From contig NZ_CP155560.1 in assembly GCF_022095615.2 (NCBI RefSeq), forward strand, positions 248,001 through 312,000: 64,000 bases of DNA, written 5' to 3'. Made by a program: the position numbers and the translations under genes. The DNA comes from Bacillus thuringiensis (GTDB lineage: Bacteria; Bacillota; Bacilli; Bacillales; Bacillaceae_G). Below the pieces are notes generated by a model. The model saw nothing but the letters and a program-made list of their open reading frames with translations. It ran no database searches and was not told the origin of the DNA. Shown here piece by piece: positions 26,301 to 34,885 of this stretch. Position 1 is the stretch's first letter. Each line of letters opens with the position of its first letter.

Positions 26301-28215
26301 ATTTTATATATGACAGCATAACTTTCTCTAATTCTTCTTTACTAACATCATTTGCAAGTATTATGACTTGATAAGTGCTATTCTTTCCTTTTGCAGGCAC
26401 AATTGCTTCCATATACTTCGTTATACTTTCAGACGATTCTGCAAAAGTAAGGTTTGCACCTTCTAATTTATAATTTGTTATTTTTTCACTCTCTTCCATT
26501 ATCCCGTAAAATGGGTTTTCTTCTTTATCTCTAACTACAGATTGATTCACAACATACCAAGACAATGAATCTCCTCTGTGATATTCAGAAACAATAACGG
26601 GATTCTTCCTACCAGGAAACAACGAAGTTTGAACTTCTTCACCAGCTAGTTTAAACCCATTTACTGCAACAGGTGGTGTCTTAATTTGAAAATCAAGATA
26701 CTTCTGTGCTTCCTTTTTAGTTAATCTAAAATCCGAATAAATTTTCCTTCTAAATGGTTCAATTTCTTTTTCATTATCCTTAAATTTGTTCTGTTCCTCT
26801 GGAGCTAATTTGTCAGGATTCCCCACTAACCTTATTTTTTTACTCAAAGTATATGACTCTGTTTCTAATTCAATAAACCGTTTAAATTCTTCTTTCGTAA
26901 ACAGGTTTCGCGCCACTTCAAGTTCTGTAAGGAAAATATTGTACTCTCCTTCGGTAATTAAAAATTCTGATTCTGCTTGTTCTTTTGTACCAATCATTTT
27001 TTCTACAATTTGCTGTATAGGAATATCAGGTTGTGTTTTTAATTCTTTCATATTATTTTTCACTTCTATTTGTTTTTTCTCAGGATTAGTTGACATATCA
27101 GCACGGGCATTTAATAAGGATACAGATGATACAGCAATAACTGCTATAGCCCCTAGTGCAGACCAACGATACGATTTTTTTTGGAATTTTTTAATCATTA
27201 AAATTCTCCTTTTTAACATCCTTTTGTTTTTACTGAAATTGGCCATACTCGGTACTTTATAATTACTTGAGTAATGTTCCAAAAGACTAATAATAGTATG
27301 TCCATACGCAATTTGTTCCTCTGAATCTATATATGTAAGGGCTAATGCATCGCATGCTAATTCTTGATCTTCCCGCATACATGAGTAGGCATACCATAGA
27401 ATGGGATTAAACCAATTTAAAATTAGTAAGCCATGCATAATCCAATTCACACCAACATCTCTTCGTTTGATGTGAGCTAATTCATGATGAAAAATATAGC
27501 GTAACTGATATTCATCTAATATTTTCATATGTACAGTTGACAATAACAACTTTGGCCGAAAAAATCCGAACACTGTTGGACTGGAAACCTTTCCAGATAC
27601 AAGTAAAGGGATATCTCGTTGAACAGACATAGATTGCTTACACTTTTCGAAAATCTGGACAATCTTCTCATCTTTAATAACAGGTTGTTTTTGTATGTAA
27701 AGGAGTAAACGCCTGTTCATTATAAAAGTAGCAAAGCTTAGAAAAATAACGCCTGTAAGCCAAATGTATATACAGATTGTATAGAATGGAATCGTCTCAT
27801 CATCCTGCTTTTCATTATTGTGTGTTTGTGTCTTGTGTGACTGATTAGGTTGTGTTGAACTTGAGGTATGATTATCTTCTTTTGTGAGAACCTTTGTATC
27901 GTCTATACCTTTCAATTCTTGCATGCGTTCTGTTGAAAGAAAAATAGCTACAGGGTTTCGGCTAGAAATGAATGCATCCTCATTCTTGTATGTAAGAACA
28001 GAATAGATACTATAGGAACTATCTGGCGACCAAGGTAATACCAGTCTTATTATTAATATGATCCATAGCATGTATTGCCAACGTGGAGTTAACTTATTTC
28101 TAAACAAGACCTTAATACATAGGATTAGGCCCACTAATATACTCGCCATAATAGAGGTCTCTATCAACCAATCGAAAAAATGAGGGAGATATACATTAAT
28201 TAACATTTCTGTCAT
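26299..28215 (-). CDS. BlaR1/MecR1-like M56 sensor metalloprotease
   Basis: The protein is 638 aa. The N-terminal third has several membrane helices and the M56 zinc motif FHHELAHIKRRDV (HExxH), then EDQELACDALAL with the third ligand. In BlaR1-type systems this protease domain leads to cleavage of BlaI. A hydrophobic helix near residue 350 precedes an extracellular C-terminal region of about 270 aa. That region lacks the penicillin-binding SxxK domain of classical BlaR1 and instead looks like an uncharacterised extracellular domain common in Bacillus M56 proteins. The ligand may therefore not be a beta-lactam. The start overlaps the BlaI stop by one base (TAATG), showing coupling. Confidence 0.88.
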   Translation of the reverse strand: MTEMLINVYLPHFFDWLIETSIMASILVGLILCIKVLFRNKLTPRWQYMLWIILIIRLVLPWSPDSSYSIYSVLTYKNEDAFISSRNPVAIFLSTERMQELKGIDDTKVLTKEDNHTSSSTQPNQSHKTQTHNNEKQDDETIPFYTICIYIWLTGVIFLSFATFIMNRRLLLYIQKQPVIKDEKIVQIFEKCKQSMSVQRDIPLLVSGKVSSPTVFGFFRPKLLLSTVHMKILDEYQLRYIFHHELAHIKRRDVGVNWIMHGLLILNWFNPILWYAYSCMREDQELACDALALTYIDSEEQIAYGHTIISLLEHYSSNYKVPSMANFSKNKRMLKRRILMIKKFQKKSYRWSALGAIAVIAVSSVSLLNARADMSTNPEKKQIEVKNNMKELKTQPDIPIQQIVEKMIGTKEQAESEFLITEGEYNIFLTELEVARNLFTKEEFKRFIELETESYTLSKKIRLVGNPDKLAPEEQNKFKDNEKEIEPFRRKIYSDFRLTKKEAQKYLDFQIKTPPVAVNGFKLAGEEVQTSLFPGRKNPVIVSEYHRGDSLSWYVVNQSVVRDKEENPFYGIMEESEKITNYKLEGANLTFAESSESITKYMEAIVPAKGKNSTYQVIILANDVSKEELEKVMLSYIK

Positions 28216-28616
28216 TATGATCTATCCTTCCTCTGATTTTCCTCAGTTTTCTCATCCAGGATACGTTTAAGCTCGTTAATGTCTTCTGAAGACAGCTTTT
28301 CTTCTTTCAAGAAATTTACTAGCAAGGGCTTAAATGCTGCACCATAGAAGCGTTTAAGTAAAGATTTTGTTTCTACTTGCAAATAACTATCTTGCGAAAC
28401 CAAAGGATAATAAGCGTACATACGCCCTTTATCTTGATGGTAAGCAACTGCTTCTTTGTGAACTAATCGATTAATTAGTGTTCGAATCGTTTTAGGTTTC
28501 CAATCCATTTTCTTCTCTAACTCTTCAATCACTTCATTTGCCGTTTGTGGAGATTTTGACCACAGTGCTTTCATTACTTCTAACTCAGCTTCTGAAATTT
28601 TAGGTAATTCTTTCAT
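28215..28616 (-). CDS. blaI: BlaI/MecI family repressor
   Basis: The protein is 133 aa. A winged-helix N-terminal domain (ISEAELEVMKALWSKSPQTA and MDWKPKTIRTLINRLVHKEA) and a C-terminal dimerisation region are typical of BlaI. BlaI dimers repress at TACA-NN-TGTA dyads, and two perfect dyads lie immediately upstream (28640-28655 and 28664-28683), so autoregulation of blaI-blaR1 is very likely. No beta-lactamase or PBP gene is next to it; the closest candidate in the window is the serine hydrolase at 327, 27 kb away. Start ATG 28616 has GGGAGGTATAATTT upstream. Confidence 0.92.
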   Translation of the reverse strand: MKELPKISEAELEVMKALWSKSPQTANEVIEELEKKMDWKPKTIRTLINRLVHKEAVAYHQDKGRMYAYYPLVSQDSYLQVETKSLLKRFYGAAFKPLLVNFLKEEKLSSEDINELKRILDEKTEENQRKDRS

Positions 28617-28639
28617 TAGTTTAAATTATACCTCCCTCA

Positions 28640-28655
28640 GATTACATTTGTAATC
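28640..28655. promoter_or_regulatory. BlaI operator dyad 1
   Basis: GATTACATTTGTAATC is a perfect dyad with the BlaI/MecI core TACA-NN-TGTA, 24 bp upstream of the blaI start. Confidence 0.85.
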
Positions 28656-28663
28656 CGTAACTG

Positions 28664-28683
28664 AATATTACACTTGTAATATT
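28664..28683. promoter_or_regulatory. BlaI operator dyad 2
   Basis: AATATTACACTTGTAATATT is a perfect 9+2+9 dyad with TACA-CT-TGTA. The centre-to-centre distance to the first site is about 26 bp, the tandem layout typical of bla operators. Confidence 0.85.
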
Positions 28684-28725
28684 GTATTGTCAATATTATT
28701 TTATATTTGTGAAATCCTCTCCTAT

Positions 28726-28750
28726 GCCCATCAACATAAGAACGAAAGAA
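28726..28750 (+). mobile_element. IS231-like left-end remnant
   Basis: ATGCCCATCAACATAAGAAC fits the IS231-type end CATGCCCATCAACTTAAG as I remember it. No transposase follows. It may be a stranded end. Confidence 0.35.
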
Positions 28751-28875
28751 ATTAACATAGGTATAGATCTTCATGTCCTCCTAATGGGTCAAGAAAATAG
28801 ATGCTTCATAACTATGTTTGTTAATAATATAAAATTAATTTTTAACTTCACACTTAATTAGTATATACTATTTTT

Positions 28876-28959
28876 ACAAAGTAACCACTTTGGTGTCTTC
28901 GTTTAACAAAGTAGCCATTTTCTTGTCTCGATATATATATGGACAAGAAAATGGCTACT
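28876..28959. repeat. Repeat cluster with an 18-bp perfect inverted repeat
   Basis: ACAAAGTAACCACTTTGGTG TCT is followed by a diverged direct copy, ACAAAGTAGCCATTTTCTTG TC. At 28910-28959 AGTAGCCATTTTCTTGTC is repeated in perfect inversion around a 14-base TCGATATATATATG loop. Multiple direct terminal repeats of this kind are characteristic of IS21-family ends (for example IS232 of B. thuringiensis), but no transposase is present. Assignment is tentative. Confidence 0.4.
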
Positions 28960-28987
28960 AAATGCAATGTATCTGTAGATAATTTAG

Positions 28988-29090
28988 CATTTTACACTAT
29001 AAAATAAGTTCCTACTATCATATCTTTTCACATCCCTTTTTTGTTGTACAAGGACATGAAACTCCAAACTATTTAGACTAGAAATTTTAA
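28988..29090 (+). repeat. Unidentified repeat, copy 2
   Basis: See 17132-17213. The copies share GCATTTTA.ACTATAAAAT, AGTTCCTACT, ACAAGGAC and CAAACTATTTAGAC with small indels. Confidence 0.4.
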
Positions 29091-29114
29091 AATAAAATCA
29101 ACGTTTTTAAATAT

Positions 29115-29154
29115 AAAAGACCCAAAACATTAACAATTAGTTTTAGGTCTTTTT
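29115..29154 (-). terminator. Terminator of the second ABC transporter operon
   Basis: AAAAGACC pairs with GGTCTTTT around an inner CAAAAC/GTTTTA pairing. It lies 75 bp beyond the permease stop, with T runs on both strands. Confidence 0.7.
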
Positions 29155-29229
29155 AAGTATTTCTTATCCAATTCTTAAATTATAAAGTCGAAAATATTGA
29201 ACGATCTATAGTTAAAAATTATATACTTA

Positions 29230-31059
29230 TTACTTCTCTTTCGGAAGTACAATTCTTTTATATAATTGAACTGTAATCAAGTAGTAAACCGAGTAAATCA
29301 CTACAAAAATAACAAGTGGTAACCAAATGCGAGCGTACGGATCGATTACAAGAGGACTAAACATGTTCATACCAACTAATATATGAGTAATCCCCACAAT
29401 TGCTGGGAATAAGAATATGAAGAATAACTCTTTATAAATTGATTTTTTTAATAATTCTCGGCGGACACCAATTTTATGAAGCATTTGATAACGTGTTACA
29501 TCTTTTGATGCTCCCGACAGAACTTTAAACATTAAGCAACTTGCCATCATTGCTAAAAATGCAATTCCAACGAAGAAACCCATAAACATTAGTCCGCTGG
29601 CAAAATCATGACCCATAATATATGCTTGATACTTACTGTCCAATTCTTCCGCTTTCACATTTTTATATTTTGCTATTTGTAATTCATCAAGTTTTTTCCA
29701 TTCTTTTATGTATGATCCAAAATCATTTGTTTTCCCCATAAATACAGTACTTTCTTTACCCTTCAACCCATCGTATATGTTTTGATCTACAATTTTCATT
29801 TCATAATCAGGATATAGATAATTGGGCTGGATCGTTCTGAAAGCCAGGATCCATTGTTTTGTATATGTCTCTCCTTTAGCCCGTTTTATTGAAAATGCAC
29901 CAATGGGTAATTCCTCTGAAACTTTCTCTATGTTCATACCTTGTATGAAAGGGCGATTTTTCTCTACATCTTCTTTAAGATAATAAACATACTTATCATC
30001 CACTTTGTAATGATATTCTAGTTTTTCTTGAAATAAGATACCACCCAAAATTGTCTTTTCTTCCGCTGTTGGATTATGAATGACTGAATCGTAAATTTCT
30101 CTTTGATCTGTCATGTTTAGGATGTTGTTTTTAAATGCCATACCACAAGCAATTCCACCAGCACCAAGAGCCACTAAGATTGCTACTGTTGCAAGCACAT
30201 TTGTTAGACCATTAATGCGGAAATTTAATTGTGCAAAAGTAAAAGCATTGAGGCCTTTTTCACTATGTTTTTTATTACTCTTTAGCTTGTTAATCATAAC
30301 TGGGAGAAGTGATCCGAATATTAAGTAAGTACCAACAGTTGCTGAAATTAATCCAACGGCCATTAGCCCCAAAACAATTAGAGAATTTGCATATGACATA
30401 TAAATCAATGATGCATAACCAATACCTAATAAAAGAATACCAAGGAATGCAATTACAACGGTCATTTTTCCTTTTATGGCAACACGTTCTGTTTGTTCAT
30501 CTGCATGTACAAGTTGAAGTACAGAAATACGAGAAAATTTAATACTATTCATAATTGCTGATAATACAAATAGTGCAAAGAAGAAAACGCAAGTAATAGC
30601 TATAGATGGCAGATAAAATGCTTTATAACCTTCGCCTGCAAACTCGAGTTGTTTCATTAATAGTTGACCAATACCTTCTGCAAGTCCTACACCAATTGTA
30701 ATTCCTATCAAAAGAGATGTGCCACCTAATATGATTGTTTCGATAAACATAAGTAAGGTAACTTTATGTTTTTTTGCTCCTAACATCATATACATACCAA
30801 ATTCTTTTTGACGAAGAGCTGATAAGAAAGAATTTGCATATAAAATATAGAAAAATGTGATAACCGCTAACAAAAAGGAACCAATTTTAAATACAGACAC
30901 AATATCCCTAATAGAAGAGTTAGATTCAAGGAACGTTTTATTGGATGCTAGCGTTTGAAACATATAAAAAGTTGAAATAGAGACAATAAGACCAACAAGT
31001 AAAACAATGTAATCTTGCAACTTACTTTTTAGGCCTGACATAGAAAGTTTAAATAACAT
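29230..31059 (-). CDS. BceB-like FtsX-type ABC permease (module 2)
   Basis: The protein is 609 aa with about ten transmembrane helices and an extracellular domain of about 190 residues between helices 7 and 8. It has the usual N-terminal MLFKLSMSGLKSKLQDYIVL of this family. The protein should work with the ATPase encoded 17 bp upstream in resistance to, or sensing of, antimicrobial peptides that attack the envelope. It is shorter in its extracellular part than the permease at 13992, so the two modules probably recognise different peptides. Start ATG 31059 has AAGGAAGTTCAATC upstream. Confidence 0.9.
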   Translation of the reverse strand: MLFKLSMSGLKSKLQDYIVLLVGLIVSISTFYMFQTLASNKTFLESNSSIRDIVSVFKIGSFLLAVITFFYILYANSFLSALRQKEFGMYMMLGAKKHKVTLLMFIETIILGGTSLLIGITIGVGLAEGIGQLLMKQLEFAGEGYKAFYLPSIAITCVFFFALFVLSAIMNSIKFSRISVLQLVHADEQTERVAIKGKMTVVIAFLGILLLGIGYASLIYMSYANSLIVLGLMAVGLISATVGTYLIFGSLLPVMINKLKSNKKHSEKGLNAFTFAQLNFRINGLTNVLATVAILVALGAGGIACGMAFKNNILNMTDQREIYDSVIHNPTAEEKTILGGILFQEKLEYHYKVDDKYVYYLKEDVEKNRPFIQGMNIEKVSEELPIGAFSIKRAKGETYTKQWILAFRTIQPNYLYPDYEMKIVDQNIYDGLKGKESTVFMGKTNDFGSYIKEWKKLDELQIAKYKNVKAEELDSKYQAYIMGHDFASGLMFMGFFVGIAFLAMMASCLMFKVLSGASKDVTRYQMLHKIGVRRELLKKSIYKELFFIFLFPAIVGITHILVGMNMFSPLVIDPYARIWLPLVIFVVIYSVYYLITVQLYKRIVLPKEK

Positions 31060-31075
31060 GATTGAACTTCCTTCC

Positions 31076-31837
31076 TTACGCTTTTTGTGTGCCTAAGTTT
31101 GCAAGCACGTCTAAAATTTCTTTATAGAATTCTTCACGGGTACCACCGCGATGAATTTCTTTATATAACTCACCATCTTGAATGAATAAAATACGCTGAC
31201 AGTAACTTGCGCTGTAAGGATCATGCGTAACCATCATAATGGATACACCTTGCTCTTTATTTAAGCTTGTCATGGCATCAAGTAAACTCGTTGCATTTTT
31301 AGAATCTAGAGCTCCAGTCGGCTCGTCTCCTAAAATAATTGCAGGTTCATGCACTAACGCACGTGCTGCAGCAGAACGTTGCTTTTGTCCACCAGATACT
31401 TCAGAAGGATACTTTTGAAGTATTGATGTAATGCTTAACATATCAGCTACTTTTTCTACTTTCTTTCCAATATTACGAGATGAGACACCTTGAAGTGAAA
31501 GTGGGAGTGCGATATTTTCATATATAGATAAATTCTCTAATAAGTTAAAGTCTTGGAAAATGAATCCTAATTTTTGCGAACGGAAATCAGAAAGCTCACC
31601 TTGCTTCATTTTCGTAATATCAGTACCTGCAATTTCAACAATACCGCCCGTTGCTGTATCTAACGTTGAAATTACATTTAATAATGTTGTTTTACCAGAA
31701 CCAGAAGGCCCCATAATACCAACAAACTCTCCCTCTTGAATCGAAAATGATACACCTTTTAACGCGTGTGATTGATTCTCACCTTTTTTACCGTACAATT
31801 TTTGAATGTTTTTTACATCTACAACTGGTTTTATCAT
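31076..31837 (-). CDS. BceA-like ABC ATPase (module 2)
   Basis: The protein is 253 aa with Walker A GPSGSGKTTLL, FQDFNLLE, signature SGGQKQRSA and Walker B IILGDEPTGALDS. It is the partner of the permease immediately downstream. AGGAGGATATATATG gives a strong start at 31837. A CTTAAG direct repeat at 32031-32046, upstream of the start, is a probable response-regulator site. The gene follows the TCS genes on the same strand but has its own promoter region after their terminator. Confidence 0.92.
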   Translation of the reverse strand: MIKPVVDVKNIQKLYGKKGENQSHALKGVSFSIQEGEFVGIMGPSGSGKTTLLNVISTLDTATGGIVEIAGTDITKMKQGELSDFRSQKLGFIFQDFNLLENLSIYENIALPLSLQGVSSRNIGKKVEKVADMLSITSILQKYPSEVSGGQKQRSAAARALVHEPAIILGDEPTGALDSKNATSLLDAMTSLNKEQGVSIMMVTHDPYSASYCQRILFIQDGELYKEIHRGGTREEFYKEILDVLANLGTQKA

Positions 31838-32030
31838 ATATATCCTCCTACGTTTGTTCTTTCTATTTCATTACAATAAGCTACTATTTTTATTTGCTAC
31901 TAACAAAATAGTCATCTTGCATCCACCTTAAAGCTACAATGAAAACTTTCATTTTATCTTCTTCAATCACCTCATCACCTTGAATACACCCATGATAAAC
32001 TATGAAAGTTAGGAAACACCCCGTAAAATC

Positions 32031-32046
32031 CTTAAGATTTCTTAAG
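32031..32046 (-). promoter_or_regulatory. Candidate response-regulator site (CTTAAG-N4-CTTAAG)
   Basis: Two CTTAAG hexamers sit at 10-bp spacing, one helical turn, upstream of the module-2 ABC operon. The same arrangement occurs at 34680-34695 before the broken methyltransferase gene. OmpR-type regulators bind such direct repeats, so the regulator at 33166-33852 is the likely ligand. Confidence 0.6.
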
Positions 32047-32051
32047 TTTTT

Positions 32052-32088
32052 ATAAAAAAAAGCTTATGGAAACTATAATTCCATAAGC
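32052..32088 (-). terminator. Terminator of the module-2 TCS
   Basis: On the minus strand GGCTTATGGAA pairs with TTCCATAAGCT and is followed by a run of eight T. It starts 5 bases after the kinase stop codon. Confidence 0.9.
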
Positions 32089-32092
32089 CATT

Positions 32093-33169
32093 CTATTTAA
32101 TTGGATGTTCAACAATGAAGGACATCCAGCCGTCTTTATATTCTGCATATATATTACCATGATGAAGTTCAACAATTCTTTTTGAGATAGCAAGCCCAAG
32201 ACCATTTCCCTGGTCATCTTTTCTTGCCTTGTCCCCCCTAAAAAACCTTTCAAACAATTTATTTGGATCGCTAACAGGCGGTTTCTCGACTTTATTTGAT
32301 ACTTTCAAAATTGCTTTGTTATCCATTAATTCAAGACATACAGATAATTCAGATGGTTTCATGCTGTACTTTATCGCATTCATAAACAGATTTTCATATA
32401 CACGTACCATTTTTTCAATATCCATGAAAATAGGTATTGTTTCTTCCGTGATTGATTTTTGAACGCTTAAACTTTCTTTTTCGAATATAGGAATGTATTC
32501 TCCAACTATTTGCTCCAACAAACCTGATAAATCGACTTCATTAAAGTTTAAATTAGCATCTATACCTGATAAACGGGTGTATTCAAACAGTTCATCAATC
32601 AAATATTTCAGTCTCTGTGATTTTAAATAAGTGGTTTCAAGGTATTCTTGTAATTGTATTTTACTGTTATATTGCCCTCTTTTTAATAGATCTATATAGC
32701 CAATAATAGATGTTAACGGTGTGCGTAAGTCATGAGATACATTGGTTATAAGTTCATTTTTTGTACGTTCTAATCGTCTTTCCTGTTCAAATGTATTTTC
32801 CAATTTCTTGGACATATAATTGATATTTTGAGCAAGTTGGGTTAATTCGTCCTTCCCGTTAATCCCAATAGTTAAACCCAGTTTTCCATTGGCAATATCA
32901 TTCACATTATCAGAAATGAGCTTCAAATATGCTATTTTCTTTCGAACCAATATCAAAAAAATTATTATAAAGTTAAAGATTGCGAACGTGAATAAGAACA
33001 ACATTGCGAATCTGAATTCAAACATGCCAAAATCTTCGTGTTTTATAAAAAATGGATCTATGACGTATTGCAAAATAAGGATTGTTAAACCAAATGAAAC
33101 AAAAAAACTAACTGCAACAGCACCAAGAAGTTTTATAATTATCCTATTTCTAAAACTAACATTCTTCAT
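32093..33169 (-). CDS. Sensor histidine kinase (module 2, VanS-like layout)
   Basis: The protein is 358 aa. Two transmembrane helices (about 11-36 and 52-75) flank a short extracellular loop of about 15 residues, then a HAMP linker (80-130), HisKA box NVSHDLRTPLTS with His146, N box ENLFMNAIKYS and G box GNGLGLAI. The short loop again suggests sensing through the membrane or through the neighbouring ABC transporter. It overlaps the response regulator by 4 bp. The target operon is probably the ABC pair downstream (29230-31837). Confidence 0.92.
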   Translation of the reverse strand: MKNVSFRNRIIIKLLGAVAVSFFVSFGLTILILQYVIDPFFIKHEDFGMFEFRFAMLFLFTFAIFNFIIIFLILVRKKIAYLKLISDNVNDIANGKLGLTIGINGKDELTQLAQNINYMSKKLENTFEQERRLERTKNELITNVSHDLRTPLTSIIGYIDLLKRGQYNSKIQLQEYLETTYLKSQRLKYLIDELFEYTRLSGIDANLNFNEVDLSGLLEQIVGEYIPIFEKESLSVQKSITEETIPIFMDIEKMVRVYENLFMNAIKYSMKPSELSVCLELMDNKAILKVSNKVEKPPVSDPNKLFERFFRGDKARKDDQGNGLGLAISKRIVELHHGNIYAEYKDGWMSFIVEHPIK

Positions 33170-33852
33170 ATTTTATAACCAATTCCCCAAATAGTTTTAA
33201 TGTAAATGGGATGTTTAGAATCCTCTTCAATTTTGTCTCTTATTTTTGTAATATGCACCATGACGGTATTGTCTGATTTATAAAAAACCTCTTTCCAAAC
33301 TGCTTCATATATTTTTGCTACACTCAGGACAATCCCTTTGTTACGGACAAGTAGTTCGAGAATATCAAACTCTTTTGGAGTTAGCCTAGTTTCTTTTCCC
33401 CTTACCCATACTTGACGAGTATCGGAATTCACGGTTAAGTCACCAATTTCTAGAATGCTTTTATTATGTTCTATTGACGTGTTGTATTTTTTAAACCTTC
33501 TTAATTGAGATTTTACCCTAGCGATTAATTCCAATGGGTTAAACGGCTTTGATAAATAATCGTCTGCACCAGAGGCTAGACCCTGAATTTTGTCTATATC
33601 CTCAGATTTTGCAGATAGCATAATGATAGGCATATTACGATCTTCCCTAATCTTCATACAAGCTTCAATACCATCCATATTCGGCATCATAATATCTAAA
33701 ATAATAAGATCAAATTCCTTTTCTTCTAACAGTTGTAAAGCTTCCAAAGCATCTTCTGCCTTTTGAGTTTTCAGACCTTCATTTTCCAAATAAACAGAGA
33801 TTAGATTTCTAATCTCCTTATCATCATCAATAATAAGAATTTTTGACTCCAT
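33166..33852 (-). CDS. OmpR-family response regulator (module 2)
   Basis: The protein is about 228 aa, with a receiver domain (acidic pocket D9/D10/D11, phospho-Asp D53 in LIILDIMMP and K102 in LSKPFN) and a C-terminal winged HTH. I chose the ATG at 33852 because GTGGAGGAATAAT stands right before it; the in-frame ATG at 33867 would include this site. Its likely DNA site is the CTTAAG direct repeat found upstream of the ABC operon and of a methyltransferase gene. Family and partner are clear. The stimulus is unknown, probably a peptide antibiotic. Confidence 0.92.
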   Translation of the reverse strand: MESKILIIDDDKEIRNLISVYLENEGLKTQKAEDALEALQLLEEKEFDLIILDIMMPNMDGIEACMKIREDRNMPIIMLSAKSEDIDKIQGLASGADDYLSKPFNPLELIARVKSQLRRFKKYNTSIEHNKSILEIGDLTVNSDTRQVWVRGKETRLTPKEFDILELLVRNKGIVLSVAKIYEAVWKEVFYKSDNTVMVHITKIRDKIEEDSKHPIYIKTIWGIGYKI

Positions 33853-34140
33853 ATTATTCCTCCACATTTTTTCTCGTATTGAACAATTAAAGACATAAAC
33901 AGGTGAAACATTTCTAACTTCTCTATAATCTAAACTTGCAAACGTACGACAAAAAATAACTAAATTGATATTGGTCCCCTAATATCTTGTTCAATTTTTA
34001 CCGTTGATCCATATACAATTAATAATTCTCCTTCTTCTTTAAATTTTGTTTTTAGCAAAAAATAAAATAATAATCTTGAGATTGCTTTTATTAATTAATT
34101 TTTCCATGATTGCACCTGTACTTGGACCATATTTGACAAT

Positions 34141-34485
34141 TTAACGTATTCCCCGAAAGAATTCTCCTTCCTCAAGCGTGTGAAGGGCGTAGCCCAACGA
34201 TAAGTGGGAGATGAATTTCGGTTTGGCATAGCCAAAAACTTTTGATAAACTAGCTATATGGAGTTCTTTGATAACTTGATATAGAAGATTGCAGGAAGAA
34301 AATAGAGTGCGAAAACCAAGCCATTCGGTTCCTGCGTAAAATATCAACCGTACCAATAGAGCATCCATGTGTTGGCCATCTAGGGGTGGAACACCCCTAA
34401 GTAACGCTCAGGGAGACGAAAGGTTACTTTCGTCGTGGAACTGAGAAACTCCCACTTCAAGCTTGCTAAGTGGCGAGTAGTTCAC
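34141..34485 (+). mobile_element. IS200/IS605-type element without transposase (PATE-like), copy 2
   Basis: The unit is the same length (345 bp) as that at 2391-2735, with about eight substitutions and no indels. It is preceded by TTAAC, ends GAGTAGTTCAC and has no transposase frame. It is inserted inside the methyltransferase gene. Near-identity of two copies 32 kb apart implies recent movement by an enzyme supplied in trans. Confidence 0.65.
34310..34485 (+). ncRNA. Candidate orphan omega/reRNA scaffold, copy 2
   Basis: It has the same structured right end as copy 1. The flank that would serve as guide is TTTACTCTCTTCAAATTAAT. The compensatory-looking changes are few: the CCCACTTC/GAAGTGG-type hairpin gains one pair (CTAAGTGG against CTCAGTGG in copy 1). 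Function is inferred only from family architecture. Confidence 0.38.
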
Positions 34486-34679
34486 TTTACTCTCTTCAAA
34501 TTAATTCCTTCAATCATTTTGTCTCCAAGATACTTTGAGTTTAAAAGGGCTGCACCAACTGATTTCCAGTTCATTATATTTAGAAATATGAAAACAGATT
34601 TTTTCACTCTTAATACCCACTGCTTAGAATCCATAAGCATACTCTAGAGTCCAAACCTTAAAAAAAAAGGGTAAAAGTT

Positions 34680-34695
34680 CTTAAGAATTCTTAAG
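34680..34695 (-). promoter_or_regulatory. Candidate response-regulator site (CTTAAG-N4-CTTAAG)
   Basis: CTTAAGAATTCTTAAG has the same hexamers and spacing as 32031-32046. It stands about 40 bp before the start of the disrupted methyltransferase gene. Confidence 0.55.
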
Positions 34696-34809
34696 CTTTC
34701 TAAAGCATTTTATCATAAGAATATATGGCCAATCTTAAAATGTTCACTATTCGCTAATCATCACAACAGTATTTATCAACAAATTTTGAAAATATAGTTA
34801 ATAAAAATT

Positions 34810-34852
34810 AATAAATAAAAGCCCTCCTTGTTTTGGAGGGCTTTTATTTATT
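34810..34852. terminator. Terminator downstream of the PagR-like gene
   Basis: AATAAATAAAAGCCCTCC pairs perfectly with GGAGGGCTTTTATTTATT around a 7-base loop. It acts in both directions. Confidence 0.9.
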
Positions 34853-34885
34853 ATAAATGATTCTTTAAATGGTAGGCCTAATATT

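Larger units (their letters stand above)
33960..34646 (-). pseudogene. SAM-dependent (phospholipid/rRNA-type) methyltransferase gene broken by an IS605-type element
   Basis: The minus strand from 34646 reads MLMDSKQWVLRVKKSVFIFL, then NIMNWKSVGAALLNSKYLGD KMIEGINLKRV, and is interrupted at 34485 by the 345-bp element. After the element it resumes IVKYGPSTGAIMEKLINKSN. 'VGAALxxSKYLxxKM' followed by 'IVEYGPGTGxxTExL' (SAM motif I) is typical of phospholipid N-methyltransferase/rRNA adenine methyltransferase-like proteins. The rest is shortened and frameshifted (FKEEGELLIVYGSTVKIEQD) to a stop near 33970. A CTTAAG repeat lies about 40 bp before the start, so the gene was probably co-regulated with the module-2 transporter. 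It is dead. Confidence 0.65.
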
